Below, piece after piece: positions 52,647 through 61,791 of a stretch of DNA of 64,000 nt; the stretch's first letter is position 1, and each line of letters opens with the position of its first letter. Under the pieces are notes generated by a model. That model was given only the letters and a program-made list of their open reading frames with translations. It made no database searches and was not told where the DNA came from. Source of the DNA: JAEUIA01 sp038330085 (GTDB taxonomy: Bacteria > Planctomycetota > UBA1135 > GCA-002686595); the NCBI GenBank assembly GCA_038330085.1, contig JBBQNP010000005.1:1-64000 (forward strand). The letters run 5' to 3'. The position numbers were made by a program, and so were the translations under genes.

Positions 52647-55600
52647 ATGAGCTTCCAGGGTGACGTTGGCGGAATCGGCCTCGCGGATCTGCTTCAGAGT
52701 CTGGCGCGCGGTCGTGAAGGTGTGCTGTCCTTGCTTGGCAAGGGCGGTCTGAAGGCGACTGTAGGTATCCAGGACAGCCTGGTGCACCTGCTGCCGGATC
52801 CCGACGAGGATCCCGAGATCTGGCGCCATCGCGCGCGCCAAGCGTGGGTCAAAGGTCCCGACAACCGCATCGACTCGCTGCGCATGGTCGAGATCGCGCG
52901 TGCGGCGCGCGTCGAGAACATCTTCCGCCTGCTCGATTCGGACGGAGTGCACTTCCGCTTCGCGCCGGGTCCGCTCCCCGAGCGTCCGCACGAGACGCCC
53001 GAGCTCAGCGCCGGCGAAACCGGCGAAGAGCGCAAAGGTCAACGACGCGACGCGGTCTTCATCTCGGGCATGTCGGTCGAAGGACTGTTGCTCGAGTACG
53101 CGCGCCTCAAGGACGAAGCGCAGAGCAAGAACCTCGAGTGGCCCGGCTTCGAAGACGCGGTCCTGATCGTCCTCGAAAACGGCGATCCGCCCAAGGACGT
53201 CGCGCGCTTTCATGCCGAGTGCGACGGCGAGTCGACGCTGTCGGAGATGGCTGACCGGCTCGGCTGGCCGCTGCGTCAGATCGAATTGGCCGCGGTCGGC
53301 GAGCTCTCGCGCGGCGCGTTGCGCCTCTCGACGCCGAGCGAGCTCATCGCGCTGTGCCAGCACGAAGTCGGCGCCGGTTATGCCGACCGCGGCGCCGCGC
53401 GCTTGCGCTCGTGGGCCGCATGCGCCCCGATCGGCCGGCTGCCGAGCCTCGAAGCGCAGATCTTCCAGACCGAGTGGGAAGCGGGTCGACTGCAGCCGGT
53501 GCTGCGCTCCTTGCCCGTGTCCGTCGCGCGCACGTTCCTGCGCCGACTCGACTCGGGGCTCGGCTCGCCGCTGCTCGCACTCGATCACTGGGGCGAGCTC
53601 ACGCGCGTCAAGCGCGAAGACCGCATCGCGCACGTGCGCCTCGTGCACCTGCAGACGATCGCATCGGGCGACCCGAGCGTGCCGGCAGTACGCGATCTGC
53701 TCGCGATGTCGCGTGCGTTCCTCGAGAGCGAACGCCACTTCGCCGCGGGTGCCGTGCTGCGCATCGCCGCAGCGAAGGCGCCCGAAGGCACGAACGTGCG
53801 CCTCGAGATCGGCATGGGACTGCTCTCGGCCGGCCTTGGATCCGAGGCCGTGCCGTGGATCCTCGACGCCGCGACGGCGCTGTTCGAGATCGGCGACGTC
53901 GAGAAGGCGCTGCCGCCGTTGCGCGCGCTCGTCGAAGTCGAGCCGACGAACCGCGAAGCGCGCAGGCTGCTCGCGCGCGGACGCGCGCAGGTCGTCCAGC
54001 GCACGCTGGTCAAGAAGAACTCGTTGGTGACGATCGCGGTGGTGCTGGCACTGTCGGTCAGCGCCTTCGTCCAGTTCCGCTCGCACCAGACGTTTTCGGG
54101 CAAGGTCGAAGAGGTCAAGAGCCACTCGGCCAACCCGCACGAAGCGTTGAAGGTGCTCGACCAGCTCCTCGGCTACGACGACAGCTCGTCGGTGCGCGAG
54201 CTGCGCAATTCGCTGCTCGAGAAGGCCAAGCTCGCCGACGCTGCCGCGCGCACGGCCTGGGTCGACCGCTACAGGGAAGCACAAAACGAGTGCATGCTCG
54301 GCGATCCCGTGCTCGGGCTCAAGCGCGTGACGCAGTTGCCGGTTGCGCCGCCGCTCGTCGATTCGGACAACCCGTTGCCGCTCGAGTCCGACCTCTACAA
54401 CGGCATGGGCGGCCGTATCGACGGTCAGATCAAGAGCCTTGGAACGAGCATCGAGGACACGCCGGCACAGGTCAAAGCCGAAGCCAAGATCTCGCGCCTC
54501 ATCACGGAGCTGCAAGGCGTGCTCGGGCCGACTCCCAAGAAACAGGCTGCTTTGGACTTCGCTGACTTGCTCGCGGGCTTCGCCAAGAACCTCCAGGCGC
54601 GGGGAGACAAGCGCGCGCTGGATCGGGCCGAGCGCGACAAGAGCGCGAACCTCGCCGACCAGGACCGTCTCCTGGGTGCGGCACGCGCGCACGACAAGGC
54701 AGGCGACTACCAGCACTCGATCGAGCTCTACAAGTTGCTCATCAAGAGCGACAAGGACGGCAAGATCACGCCGCTGGTCGCACCCGAGATGCAGCGTGTG
54801 CAGGCCAAGGTCGACTCGGTGGCGAATGCAACCAAGCTCGCCGAGCAGGGTCAGCACAAAGAGGCCCACGCCCTGCTCGCGAAAGCGCTCGGAGAGGATG
54901 CCGCCAACGAAGTCGTCCTGCCGTGGAAGGTCGTGACCTTCCCGGCCGGTGCGCGCGCGAAGTTCGAGGACAAGAACGAGAACGACAAGACGGCGCCCTT
55001 CGTGCTGGAGACCACCTGGCTCGAACGCACCCACTTCACGCTCTCGATGGAGGGCTACGAGTCGCGGGACCTCGTCGCCGAACACCCCGGCGACCAGAGT
55101 GTGTGGCTCTCGCGCTTGCCCGAACGCGCCTGGAATCGCGGCGGGAGAATCGAGTCGATTCCCGTGCGCGTCGGCGAAGACCAGGTCGTGTGCGATCGCA
55201 ACGGACACATCGCGCGCTTGACGAAGAGCTCGCAGCTCATCTGGTCTCACGACCTCAAGTCGCTGGGCGGAATCGGACGCTCGCCCGTGTTCTTGCCGAA
55301 GAGCCAGGGCCACCTCCTGTGCGTCACTGAAGACGGCGAAGCCTGGGTCATCGACGCCAACGACGGCACGATCGAAGGGCCGTGGTCGAACGGATCGCCG
55401 CCCGTCCTCGGCCCGACGCCGATCGACGGCGGAGCGCGCGTGCGCTTTCGCGACGGGACCGCGTTCGACTGGACCTCGCGCCTGAAGCCCGAGCCGGCGC
55501 CCGCGACCGCTGTCGAGCCGCCGCCCAACGACCGCGAGGACGAGTTTGGTGGATCGAACGCCGGTCTCGCCGTGCTGCGCCGCCGCAGCTCTTCCGCGAC

Positions 55601-55844
55601 GCATCTCGATTCGCCCTGGAGCGATCTCACCGTGGAGATCACCAGCGGCTTCTTCGTCGTACGACAGAAGAATGCGAAGGATCCGCTCTTCGCGGCGGCA
55701 CGTGGAGGCGACTGGGTGTACATCGCCTGGGAAGCACCGATGGCGATGATCCCGCGCGGTCGCTTGTGGATCTCGGACGGCAAGGGCCTGCGCGCCATCG
55801 TGCCCGCCCCACCTCCCCCGCCCGAGCCGCCGCGCTCGAAGTGA
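52647..55844 (+). CDS. Large DUF4388-TPR-PEGA-like-propeller protein
   Basis: 1065 aa. N-terminal DUF4388 (PATAN-like) region MSFQGDVGGIGLADLLQSLA, common in two-component and gliding systems. A helical TPR-like region follows, then a membrane helix near 457-475 (LVTIAVVLALSVSAFVQF). The outside part has a coiled and TPR region, a PEGA-like beta unit (VVTFPAGARAKFEDKNEN, LSMEGYESRDLV) near 760-830, and a PQQ-like propeller (VVCDRNGHIARLTKSSQLIW). This joins an inner sensor module to an outer scaffold in one chain. The role is unknown. Confidence 0.8.
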   Translation: MSFQGDVGGIGLADLLQSLARGREGVLSLLGKGGLKATVGIQDSLVHLLPDPDEDPEIWRHRARQAWVKGPDNRIDSLRMVEIARAARVENIFRLLDSDGVHFRFAPGPLPERPHETPELSAGETGEERKGQRRDAVFISGMSVEGLLLEYARLKDEAQSKNLEWPGFEDAVLIVLENGDPPKDVARFHAECDGESTLSEMADRLGWPLRQIELAAVGELSRGALRLSTPSELIALCQHEVGAGYADRGAARLRSWAACAPIGRLPSLEAQIFQTEWEAGRLQPVLRSLPVSVARTFLRRLDSGLGSPLLALDHWGELTRVKREDRIAHVRLVHLQTIASGDPSVPAVRDLLAMSRAFLESERHFAAGAVLRIAAAKAPEGTNVRLEIGMGLLSAGLGSEAVPWILDAATALFEIGDVEKALPPLRALVEVEPTNREARRLLARGRAQVVQRTLVKKNSLVTIAVVLALSVSAFVQFRSHQTFSGKVEEVKSHSANPHEALKVLDQLLGYDDSSSVRELRNSLLEKAKLADAAARTAWVDRYREAQNECMLGDPVLGLKRVTQLPVAPPLVDSDNPLPLESDLYNGMGGRIDGQIKSLGTSIEDTPAQVKAEAKISRLITELQGVLGPTPKKQAALDFADLLAGFAKNLQARGDKRALDRAERDKSANLADQDRLLGAARAHDKAGDYQHSIELYKLLIKSDKDGKITPLVAPEMQRVQAKVDSVANATKLAEQGQHKEAHALLAKALGEDAANEVVLPWKVVTFPAGARAKFEDKNENDKTAPFVLETTWLERTHFTLSMEGYESRDLVAEHPGDQSVWLSRLPERAWNRGGRIESIPVRVGEDQVVCDRNGHIARLTKSSQLIWSHDLKSLGGIGRSPVFLPKSQGHLLCVTEDGEAWVIDANDGTIEGPWSNGSPPVLGPTPIDGGARVRFRDGTAFDWTSRLKPEPAPATAVEPPPNDREDEFGGSNAGLAVLRRRSSSATHLDSPWSDLTVEITSGFFVVRQKNAKDPLFAAARGGDWVYIAWEAPMAMIPRGRLWISDGKGLRAIVPAPPPPPEPPRSK

Positions 55845-55920
55845 GCTCGTCGCGCGTCTGCGCGGCGACGATGCGTCGCGCGCGTTGGCTCGTCGCGAGC
55901 GAGTAGACTAGCCTGCGATC

Positions 55921-56856
55921 ATGGGGACGGTCGTCGGCAAGCAGATGTCGCGCGCGAATTCGCGCCGCACCGCCATCCTCGCATGCGTCGCGTTCGCGTG
56001 CGTCGCCTGCCTGCACACGCAGCCGGATCCGGAGCACCCTCCGCTCGACGAGAACACCGCGAGCAATCCCCCTCCGTCCGTGACCCCGGACATCGACGAG
56101 GCTTTGCAGACGACGGGCACCGCGAACCACGCCGATTCACGGCCCGAGGTCACCACTCCCTCCCCAACCGCTCGCCAAGTCGCTCCCGTCGAGGTCGCGT
56201 TGCCCGCCGATTGGTCCAGCACGCCGCGCGACGCGTTTGCCGCCGACCTCCAGCGCTGGTTGCCGATCGACGGACGCATTCGGCTCGACGCGGCATCGAT
56301 CGCTACGCTCTCGCGCGCTCTTCGGCCGTCCGACGAGAACAGCGTGCGCGCAGCGGTGATCCTCGGCAGGACGCAGGATCCACGCGCGGGAGATGTGCTG
56401 CTCGCGCGCCTCGAAGCGCGCGTGCCCGAACGGCCCGGAATGCTCTTCGCCGGCGACGTGGTGGCAGCCGCGGCGTTCTCGAGCGGTGCGAGCGCGCCCG
56501 ATGCCGGTGCGCGTCTCGAAGCGCTGTCTCGCGGTAGCGGTGCGCATCCCGTGCTCGACGTGCGCGTCGAGTGCGCAGCGGCGAGCCTCCTTCTCGGACG
56601 CGACGGTGCGATCCCCTTCCTGCTCGCCTTCTTGCGCGAAGGCACTTCGGCGCAGGATCCACGGCCGGACTGGACGCGGCTGGATTTCGACGACGAGCGC
56701 CTGTTGCGCCTGCAGGACCGCGCCGCGCGCGCGTTGTCGGCACATCTGGGCATCGCCTGCGCGTTCCGCGCTCATGCATCCGTCGCCGTCCGCGAGAGCG
56801 AGATCGCGCGCCTCTCCAACTTGATCGCGAACCGGGGACGCGCGAGCTCGCGCTGA
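55921..56856 (+). CDS. Probable lipoprotein with HEAT-like repeats
   Basis: 311 aa. A positively charged N-terminus and a hydrophobic segment ending in Cys (RTAILACVAFACVACLHTQ), suggesting lipoprotein processing, although the lipobox is not canonical. A Pro/Thr/Asp-rich linker follows (about 35-80), then helical pairs such as ARSLRPSDENSVRAAVILG and VECAAASLLLGRDGAIPFLL of the HEAT kind. An internal ATG at 55945 is another possible start. The gene precedes the carboxypeptidase-regulatory-like gene by five bases, so they form a unit. Confidence 0.68.
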   Translation: MGTVVGKQMSRANSRRTAILACVAFACVACLHTQPDPEHPPLDENTASNPPPSVTPDIDEALQTTGTANHADSRPEVTTPSPTARQVAPVEVALPADWSSTPRDAFAADLQRWLPIDGRIRLDAASIATLSRALRPSDENSVRAAVILGRTQDPRAGDVLLARLEARVPERPGMLFAGDVVAAAAFSSGASAPDAGARLEALSRGSGAHPVLDVRVECAAASLLLGRDGAIPFLLAFLREGTSAQDPRPDWTRLDFDDERLLRLQDRAARALSAHLGIACAFRAHASVAVRESEIARLSNLIANRGRASSR

Positions 56857-56861
56857 CGCTC

Positions 56862-58982
56862 ATGCACGCGCGCGCACGTTCGACGCACGAGAGCGGGAGG
56901 TCCGTGTTGGCCCTCGTGCTGGCGGCTGCGCTCCTGGTCGTCGCCGTCGTGATCGTGCTCGTCTACTCGAATCGCGGCAATGCGACGCGTCCTCCGATCC
57001 ATCCGCTCGAACACGGAGGCGGCTCGACGTCCACGACCACACCCACCGACGGAACGCGCACGAGCGTGCCCGACCCGATCACGCCTCACAACACCGGCAC
57101 GGACACGCACGCGAGCACGACCACCCCGGCCGCCGGCGATGCGTGGCGCGTCGCGGGTCGCGTGCGGGCGCACGGCGCCGTTCCGCTGGCGGATGCCGAG
57201 GTACGCGTCGAGATGAAGGTCGCAGGAGAGACGCGCGCGCTCGGAGAAACGCGCACGGCGGCAGACGGCACGTACGAAGTCGTCGCGCCGGCGCTGGGCG
57301 AGCTCGATCCGCTGTCGGCCTCGCTCTGCGAGATCAGCGCGTCGGTCGAAGCGCCGCACCATGCGCCGGGACGCGCGCTCGCGACGTTCGACGCACACGC
57401 GGGCGACCACACTGTGCGCCTCGACGTGCGGGTCGAGCCCGGCGAGCGTTTGACCGGCCGCATCGTCGATGCGCACGCAAAACCGGTCGCGGACGCGAGC
57501 GTGCGTCTCTCCGTCGCGAGCGCGAAGGGCGGCGTCGCAGGCTTCGTGCTCGTGCAGGAAGTCCAGAGCGGGACGAACGGACGCTTCGACCTCGGCTTCT
57601 TATCCGCGGCGCGTTACCACCTGTCGGCGCGCGCCGACGGGATCGGCACGGCCTTCGTCGACGCGCTCGATCTCGGTGCCGACGCACCGCGCGACCTGGG
57701 TGACGTCGCCCTCGCGGGCGGCGATCCGATCGCGGGCACCGTCACGCACACGGGCGGAGAGCCCGCGGCCTTCTTCGAGATCTGGGCGTTCGACGCCGAC
57801 TTCGCCGCGCAACCGGATGCGATGTCGCTGGTGGTGCGCCGGGCTCCCGATGTCGAGCGCGCCGACGGCTTGACGGTCACGCGCACGTGGACGGATGCAT
57901 CCGGCCGCTTCGAGTTGAAGGGGCTGCGCCCCGGGCAGTACGTGCTGCGCTCGCCCGACACGCGCGCTGTGCTCGAGCCGCACCAAGCGCGCTTCGAGCC
58001 CGGCGTTAAGGACCTCGACGTGCAACTGCAGTCGAGCTCGATCGTCGTGCACGTGCGCGATGAGGACGGCCGGCCGGTGCGCGGAGCGAACGTGCGCCTC
58101 ACGGAGCTCTCGACGCTTCCCGACGGCACGCACGAGGCAGCGGGATCGCGTGTGGTCACGGCACGCGGGACTGACGCGTCGGCCGTTTTCTGCGCCGACC
58201 CCGAAGCACCCTACGCGATCGACGCGTACACGCAGAGCCGGCGCAGCGCCGAAGTGTTCGTGACGCTCTCGCAGAACGAGTTCGTGCACGACGTCGACGT
58301 GCTCTTGCCGCGCAAGCAGGCGATGGGCCGCATCCAGCTCGACGTGCAAGGCGAAGATGGCCGGCCGCTCGAGCACCTGCAGGTCGAGTTGCACACGAGC
58401 GTGACGCGCGCGCGGCGTGAGGACGTGGGCCTGATCGAGTCGGACGAGCACGGTCTCCTGCCGCCCGTTCCATGCGGGACGTACGACCTCTTCGTCGGCT
58501 ACGCGCCGGGCACGGATCGCGATCACTTCCCAGTGCGCACGCAGCAGCCGGTGACCGTCGCGGCCGGCGATCCCGCGCGTGTGAGCCTGCGCCCCCACCG
58601 CGGTGCGCGCGTGCGGGTGACGCTGGAGGTCGACGGACCCACGCCGCCGGGAATGGCCGCGGACAGTTCGAGCGGCTCACGTCCGCTCACCGACGACGAT
58701 CGGCGCACGCGCTTCGGCGTGTCGATCGTCGTGTCGCGCACCGACGGAATTGCGGGAAAGAACCTGCAGTTCCGGCTCGAAGGCGGCGCGGAGCGCGGCG
58801 GAAAGGGCGCGCTCGAATCGCGCCTGCTCCCCGGCGAGACCGCCACGTGCCTCGAGATCGTCGAGCCGGGCGAGGTGACGCTCTCCATCTCGGGCTCGAC
58901 GGCGTGGAAAAGCGCTCCGGTTCCCGTCGCACTCGTCGCCGGCGAGACGACGCCGGTGAGCCTGCGCGTGCGCGCGCGCTGA
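56862..58982 (+). CDS. Membrane-anchored protein with carboxypeptidase-regulatory-like repeats
   Basis: 706 aa from ATG 56862. One helix near 14-35 (SVLALVLAAALLVVAVVIVL), a Thr/Ser/Pro linker, then a series of beta-sandwich repeats: GRVRAHGAVPLADAEVRVEM, GRIVDAHAKPVADASVRLSV, GRFELKGLRPGQYVLRSPDT and VHVRDEDGRPVRGANVRLTE, the pattern of the carboxypeptidase regulatory-like fold. No enzyme motif is visible. Same layout as the protein at 32929-35130. Surface adhesion or envelope scaffolding is a guess. Confidence 0.74.
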   Translation: MHARARSTHESGRSVLALVLAAALLVVAVVIVLVYSNRGNATRPPIHPLEHGGGSTSTTTPTDGTRTSVPDPITPHNTGTDTHASTTTPAAGDAWRVAGRVRAHGAVPLADAEVRVEMKVAGETRALGETRTAADGTYEVVAPALGELDPLSASLCEISASVEAPHHAPGRALATFDAHAGDHTVRLDVRVEPGERLTGRIVDAHAKPVADASVRLSVASAKGGVAGFVLVQEVQSGTNGRFDLGFLSAARYHLSARADGIGTAFVDALDLGADAPRDLGDVALAGGDPIAGTVTHTGGEPAAFFEIWAFDADFAAQPDAMSLVVRRAPDVERADGLTVTRTWTDASGRFELKGLRPGQYVLRSPDTRAVLEPHQARFEPGVKDLDVQLQSSSIVVHVRDEDGRPVRGANVRLTELSTLPDGTHEAAGSRVVTARGTDASAVFCADPEAPYAIDAYTQSRRSAEVFVTLSQNEFVHDVDVLLPRKQAMGRIQLDVQGEDGRPLEHLQVELHTSVTRARREDVGLIESDEHGLLPPVPCGTYDLFVGYAPGTDRDHFPVRTQQPVTVAAGDPARVSLRPHRGARVRVTLEVDGPTPPGMAADSSSGSRPLTDDDRRTRFGVSIVVSRTDGIAGKNLQFRLEGGAERGGKGALESRLLPGETATCLEIVEPGEVTLSISGSTAWKSAPVPVALVAGETTPVSLRVRAR

Positions 58983-58988
58983 GAGCGC

Positions 58989-60251
58989 TCACTTCTTCTG
59001 CGTGCGCTCGAGAGAGAGGATCATCATCGCGGTCGCGTAGACCGGGCCGCCCGTGTGACTCCAGCGATCGCTCGTCACCCATCCACCTAGGCTGCATCGA
59101 TCGGCGTGCGCATCCTGCAGGCTCGCAGCGACCTCGATCAACGCCGGGTTCCAGGGCTCGGCGTACTTCTTCGGCTTCCCCTTCTTGGGCTGCAGTTCCT
59201 CGAGCCGGTTCAGCGCCGCCGTGCCTTGATACCAGTAGTAGTAGTCGACCGAGAGACCGTCCGTCGAAGCCCGCGGCAAGTCCGCGAGGATTTGCTTCGC
59301 TGCAAGATCGAAGAATGGATTCGTCACTGCCGAGCCCGAGTCGCAGCAGATGGTGATGGCGAGCGCGCTCATCGTGGCGATGTGATAGTCGTACTTGTCG
59401 TCGGGGCCGGTGACCTTCACGCCTGCGTTCTCCGCGTCCAAGTATCCGACCTTGCCGTCCTTGCCGGTGACGTGGCTGGCGAACTCCAGCGCCCCGTCGA
59501 AGGACGCCTTGGGCACCTTGAGCCCCGCATCTTGGGCTGCCGAGAGCGCGACGATGCACCAACCAGTCGCCGACGTGTCCGAGTCGCTGGCCTCCGCAAG
59601 CGGCGCTTTTCCGCGCGGAACGTAGCGCCAACCCCACAAGCCCTTGCCGGCGGGGTTCGCGCGCTGGCCGTCGACGAGCGCGTTCGCCCCGCGTTGCGCG
59701 CTGTCCTTCCAGCGTTCTTCCTTGGCGAGCGCGTAGGCATCGGACATCGCGAGCTCGGCCAGCGCTTCGTCGTACACGTACGCCTGATCCGCGCTCGCGA
59801 ACTCTCCGGTCGCGATCTGGCCCTTGGCGAGCCACTCGAGCGCACGCGTCACGACCTCGCCTGTCTTGTACGAGCTCTTCGTCAGGGGATCGACGATCTC
59901 CTTCGTGCCGGTGGGTGAATAGCCTGCCCGCAGGAACGCGAGCACGGCGAGCCCCGTCAGCCCGACGTCGTAGTGATCGTGATCGTCCTTGGGGACGAAG
60001 CACTTCGTCTCCCCGCATTTCTCCGTCAGCCTGTGCGCACCCCACGAGCCGTCGTCGGACTGGTGGCGCGCGAGCCACACGAGGCCGGCTTCGACCACCT
60101 TGTGCACGTCGACCTTCTTCTTGGGCTTCGACGCGCCCCCGGCCGGAGGATGTTGCTGATCCACCGCGACGGTCGCGCTGAGCGAGGCCGGCCATGCACT
60201 CCACGCGAGCGCGCCGACGATCAAGGGGAGGCAGACGTACGAGCGCAGCAT
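58989..60251 (-). CDS. Secreted alpha/alpha-toroid (prenyltransferase/squalene-cyclase-like fold) protein
   Basis: 420 aa with a signal peptide (MLRSYVCLPLIVGALAWSAW, cleavage after SAT or ATV). Toroid repeats are visible: GLVWLARHQSDDGSWGAHRL, YDVGLTGLAVLAFLRAGYSP, TSATGWCIVALSAAQDAGL and VSPLGGWVTSDRWSHTGG-like final repeat (LGGWVTSDRW). Secreted toroid proteins are common in planctomycetes; they are not active cyclases as far as is known and lack the DXDD catalytic motif. It is convergent with the carboxypeptidase-regulatory-like gene by seven bases. Confidence 0.85.
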   Translation of the reverse strand: MLRSYVCLPLIVGALAWSAWPASLSATVAVDQQHPPAGGASKPKKKVDVHKVVEAGLVWLARHQSDDGSWGAHRLTEKCGETKCFVPKDDHDHYDVGLTGLAVLAFLRAGYSPTGTKEIVDPLTKSSYKTGEVVTRALEWLAKGQIATGEFASADQAYVYDEALAELAMSDAYALAKEERWKDSAQRGANALVDGQRANPAGKGLWGWRYVPRGKAPLAEASDSDTSATGWCIVALSAAQDAGLKVPKASFDGALEFASHVTGKDGKVGYLDAENAGVKVTGPDDKYDYHIATMSALAITICCDSGSAVTNPFFDLAAKQILADLPRASTDGLSVDYYYWYQGTAALNRLEELQPKKGKPKKYAEPWNPALIEVAASLQDAHADRCSLGGWVTSDRWSHTGGPVYATAMMILSLERTQKK

Positions 60252-60342
60252 GACGGTCGATGCTAGCCGACGGTGCGGATCGAGACGAGCGTGTCGAGCC
60301 GATCCGGTTCACGCGGTGCAGTCCGCTCCGCGCGCACCGTGC

Positions 60343-61062
60343 TCAACTTCGCGGACGTTTGCGAGCGCGCGCTGTTTCCGTCCCCGTGCGCAAGCCCGCG
60401 ACGAGGTCGAGCACTTCGCGTCGCATCGGACGCAGGAACGGGTTGCCGGCCAGGCCGATCAGGCGCGACACGAGCGAGCACGTGCGCTCGATCAGCTCGC
60501 GCGTGCGTGCGCGACCCTTGGACTCGTCGTGGATCCAGAACAGGATCACGGACATCTCGTACAGCCACAGGAGGCTCGGCAGCTCGGCGCGCAGGTCGGC
60601 GGGAATGCGCACCTTGGATCCGTCCACAACGCGTTGCATCAGCTCGGTGGCTTCGTCGCGCACCGGCGACGACTCCGCGCTGAACGGGTTGAGCGGGCTC
60701 TTCGGATCGGCGGCGGTGCGGAACAGCAACGCCGACAGGTGGTGGTACGGCTCGGCGGTCTCGAGCTTCGTCTCGAGCACGATGCGCAAGCGCTTCGCCA
60801 GGTCCTTCTCGTGCTCGAGCAACGGCTCGCACGCGGCCAGATGCTCGGCGTGCGTGAGCGCGTAGAACGCCTGCACGAGGTGCTCTTTCGACTCGAAGTA
60901 GTGGTAGGCGTTGCCGACCGAGACACCGGCCTTCTCGGCGATCGCGCGCATGCTCGTCGACTCGTAGCCGTGCTCGCGGAAGAGCTGCAGCGCGGTCGCC
61001 AGGATGTGCGCCCGCGTGCGCTCACCCTTCGTACCGCCGGACTCTTCCGCAGGTGTGCTCAT
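60343..61062 (-). CDS. TetR-family transcriptional regulator
   Basis: 239 aa from ATG 61062 (the frame extends to 61086). HTH domain RTRAHILATALQLFREHGYE with STSMRAIAEKAGVSVGNAYHYF as the recognition helix region; the C-terminal ligand domain (about 70-220) is longer than average. It lies 36 bases downstream of a four-helix membrane protein gene on the same strand. Two inverted repeats with TGAACG/CGTTCA-type arms flank the promoter of that operon, so it probably represses itself. Confidence 0.9.
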   Translation of the reverse strand: MSTPAEESGGTKGERTRAHILATALQLFREHGYESTSMRAIAEKAGVSVGNAYHYFESKEHLVQAFYALTHAEHLAACEPLLEHEKDLAKRLRIVLETKLETAEPYHHLSALLFRTAADPKSPLNPFSAESSPVRDEATELMQRVVDGSKVRIPADLRAELPSLLWLYEMSVILFWIHDESKGRARTRELIERTCSLVSRLIGLAGNPFLRPMRREVLDLVAGLRTGTETARARKRPRS

Positions 61063-61098
61063 CGCAAGTGCCCTATCATGCGGCACCCGCCGCGCTGA

Positions 61099-61515
61099 TC
61101 ACGCATGCGAGCTCAGGTTCGGTCCCGGATGCCGCGTCTCGGGCAGAGCCACGCGCGGCCGCACCTCGGCTCGGGTGGCGTTGTGGCGCATGCGGCTGAA
61201 CACGAACATGTTGAAGAAGTGCATGGCCCCGAGAACCAGCAACACGAGGCCGATCTTGACCGACAGCGCCTCGATCGATGCGCGCGCGTCCGGGATCGCG
61301 TAACCGACCTTCAGGGTCCAGCACACGAACCCGAGGTTGACGAGGTAGAACCCCACCACGAGCAGGTGGTTGACGGAGTCCGCCATGTCCGCGCGCCCGT
61401 GGAAGACGTCCAGGAGGAAGACGCGACCGTTCTTGTGCAGGGTCCGCGCCACCCAAACGGTCAGGGCGATGCTCAGGAGGAGGTAGACGAGGTAGGTGGT
61501 CACGACGGTGTTCAT
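61099..61515 (-). CDS. Four-helix membrane protein, unknown
   Basis: 138 aa. Helices near 4-22 (VVTTYLVYLLLSIALTVWVA), 48-68 (NHLLVVGFYLVNLGFVCWTL) and 85-106 (VKIGLVLLVLGAMHFFNMFV), with a polar C-terminus. No family recognised. Its promoter shows TTGCCA-17-GATACT on the minus strand and the ATG follows an AAAAGGA ribosome binding site by five bases. It is the first gene of the operon with the TetR regulator and may be the regulated effector. Confidence 0.78.
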   Translation of the reverse strand: MNTVVTTYLVYLLLSIALTVWVARTLHKNGRVFLLDVFHGRADMADSVNHLLVVGFYLVNLGFVCWTLKVGYAIPDARASIEALSVKIGLVLLVLGAMHFFNMFVFSRMRHNATRAEVRPRVALPETRHPGPNLSSHA

Positions 61516-61533
61516 GTGGGTCCTTTTGGGAAG

Positions 61534-61547
61534 TTGAACGTGTTCAA
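61534..61547. promoter_or_regulatory. Operator-like inverted repeat, downstream copy
   Basis: TTGAACGTGTTCAA, arms TTGAAC and GTTCAA. It lies 7 bases downstream of the -10 box of the membrane protein operon, where a bound repressor would block RNA polymerase. Confidence 0.6.
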
Positions 61548-61554
61548 CAATGAG

Positions 61555-61583
61555 AGTATCGACGGGAATCCCCCGCCTGGCAA
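61555..61583 (-). promoter_or_regulatory. Probable promoter of the membrane protein-TetR operon
   Basis: Read on the minus strand: TTGCCA (plus 61578-61583), 17 bases, GATACT (plus 61555-61560). The spacing is ideal and the sequence is flanked by two operator-like inverted repeats. Confidence 0.55.
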
Positions 61584-61590
61584 GACAAAT

Positions 61591-61604
61591 ATGAACGCGT
61601 TCAA
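61591..61604. promoter_or_regulatory. Operator-like inverted repeat, upstream copy
   Basis: ATGAACGCGTTCAA contains the 12-base perfect palindrome TGAACGCGTTCA. It lies 7 bases upstream of the -35 box and shares the TGAAC/GTTCA arms with the copy at 61534-61547. Confidence 0.6.
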
Positions 61605-61791
61605 TTTTTCTGTGGATACGTCCCTTTCCCTCCGGCCGACCCCTCCCGGACGTCCCCGATCACCGGGCTGACGCCCCTGGAAAGCGTTGGGACAGGGCCG
61701 TCAGGCTGGCCAGCGGGCGGTGCGTCCGCATATCCTGCGCGACCCCCGCGGATCCGCCCGCGCGCCTTCCACCCCTGCGACCAGGAACCCC

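Noticed and set aside
52605..55604. 999-codon open frame on the minus strand opposite the DUF4388 protein
   Set aside because: No start signal, no domain, and composition typical of a shadow frame.
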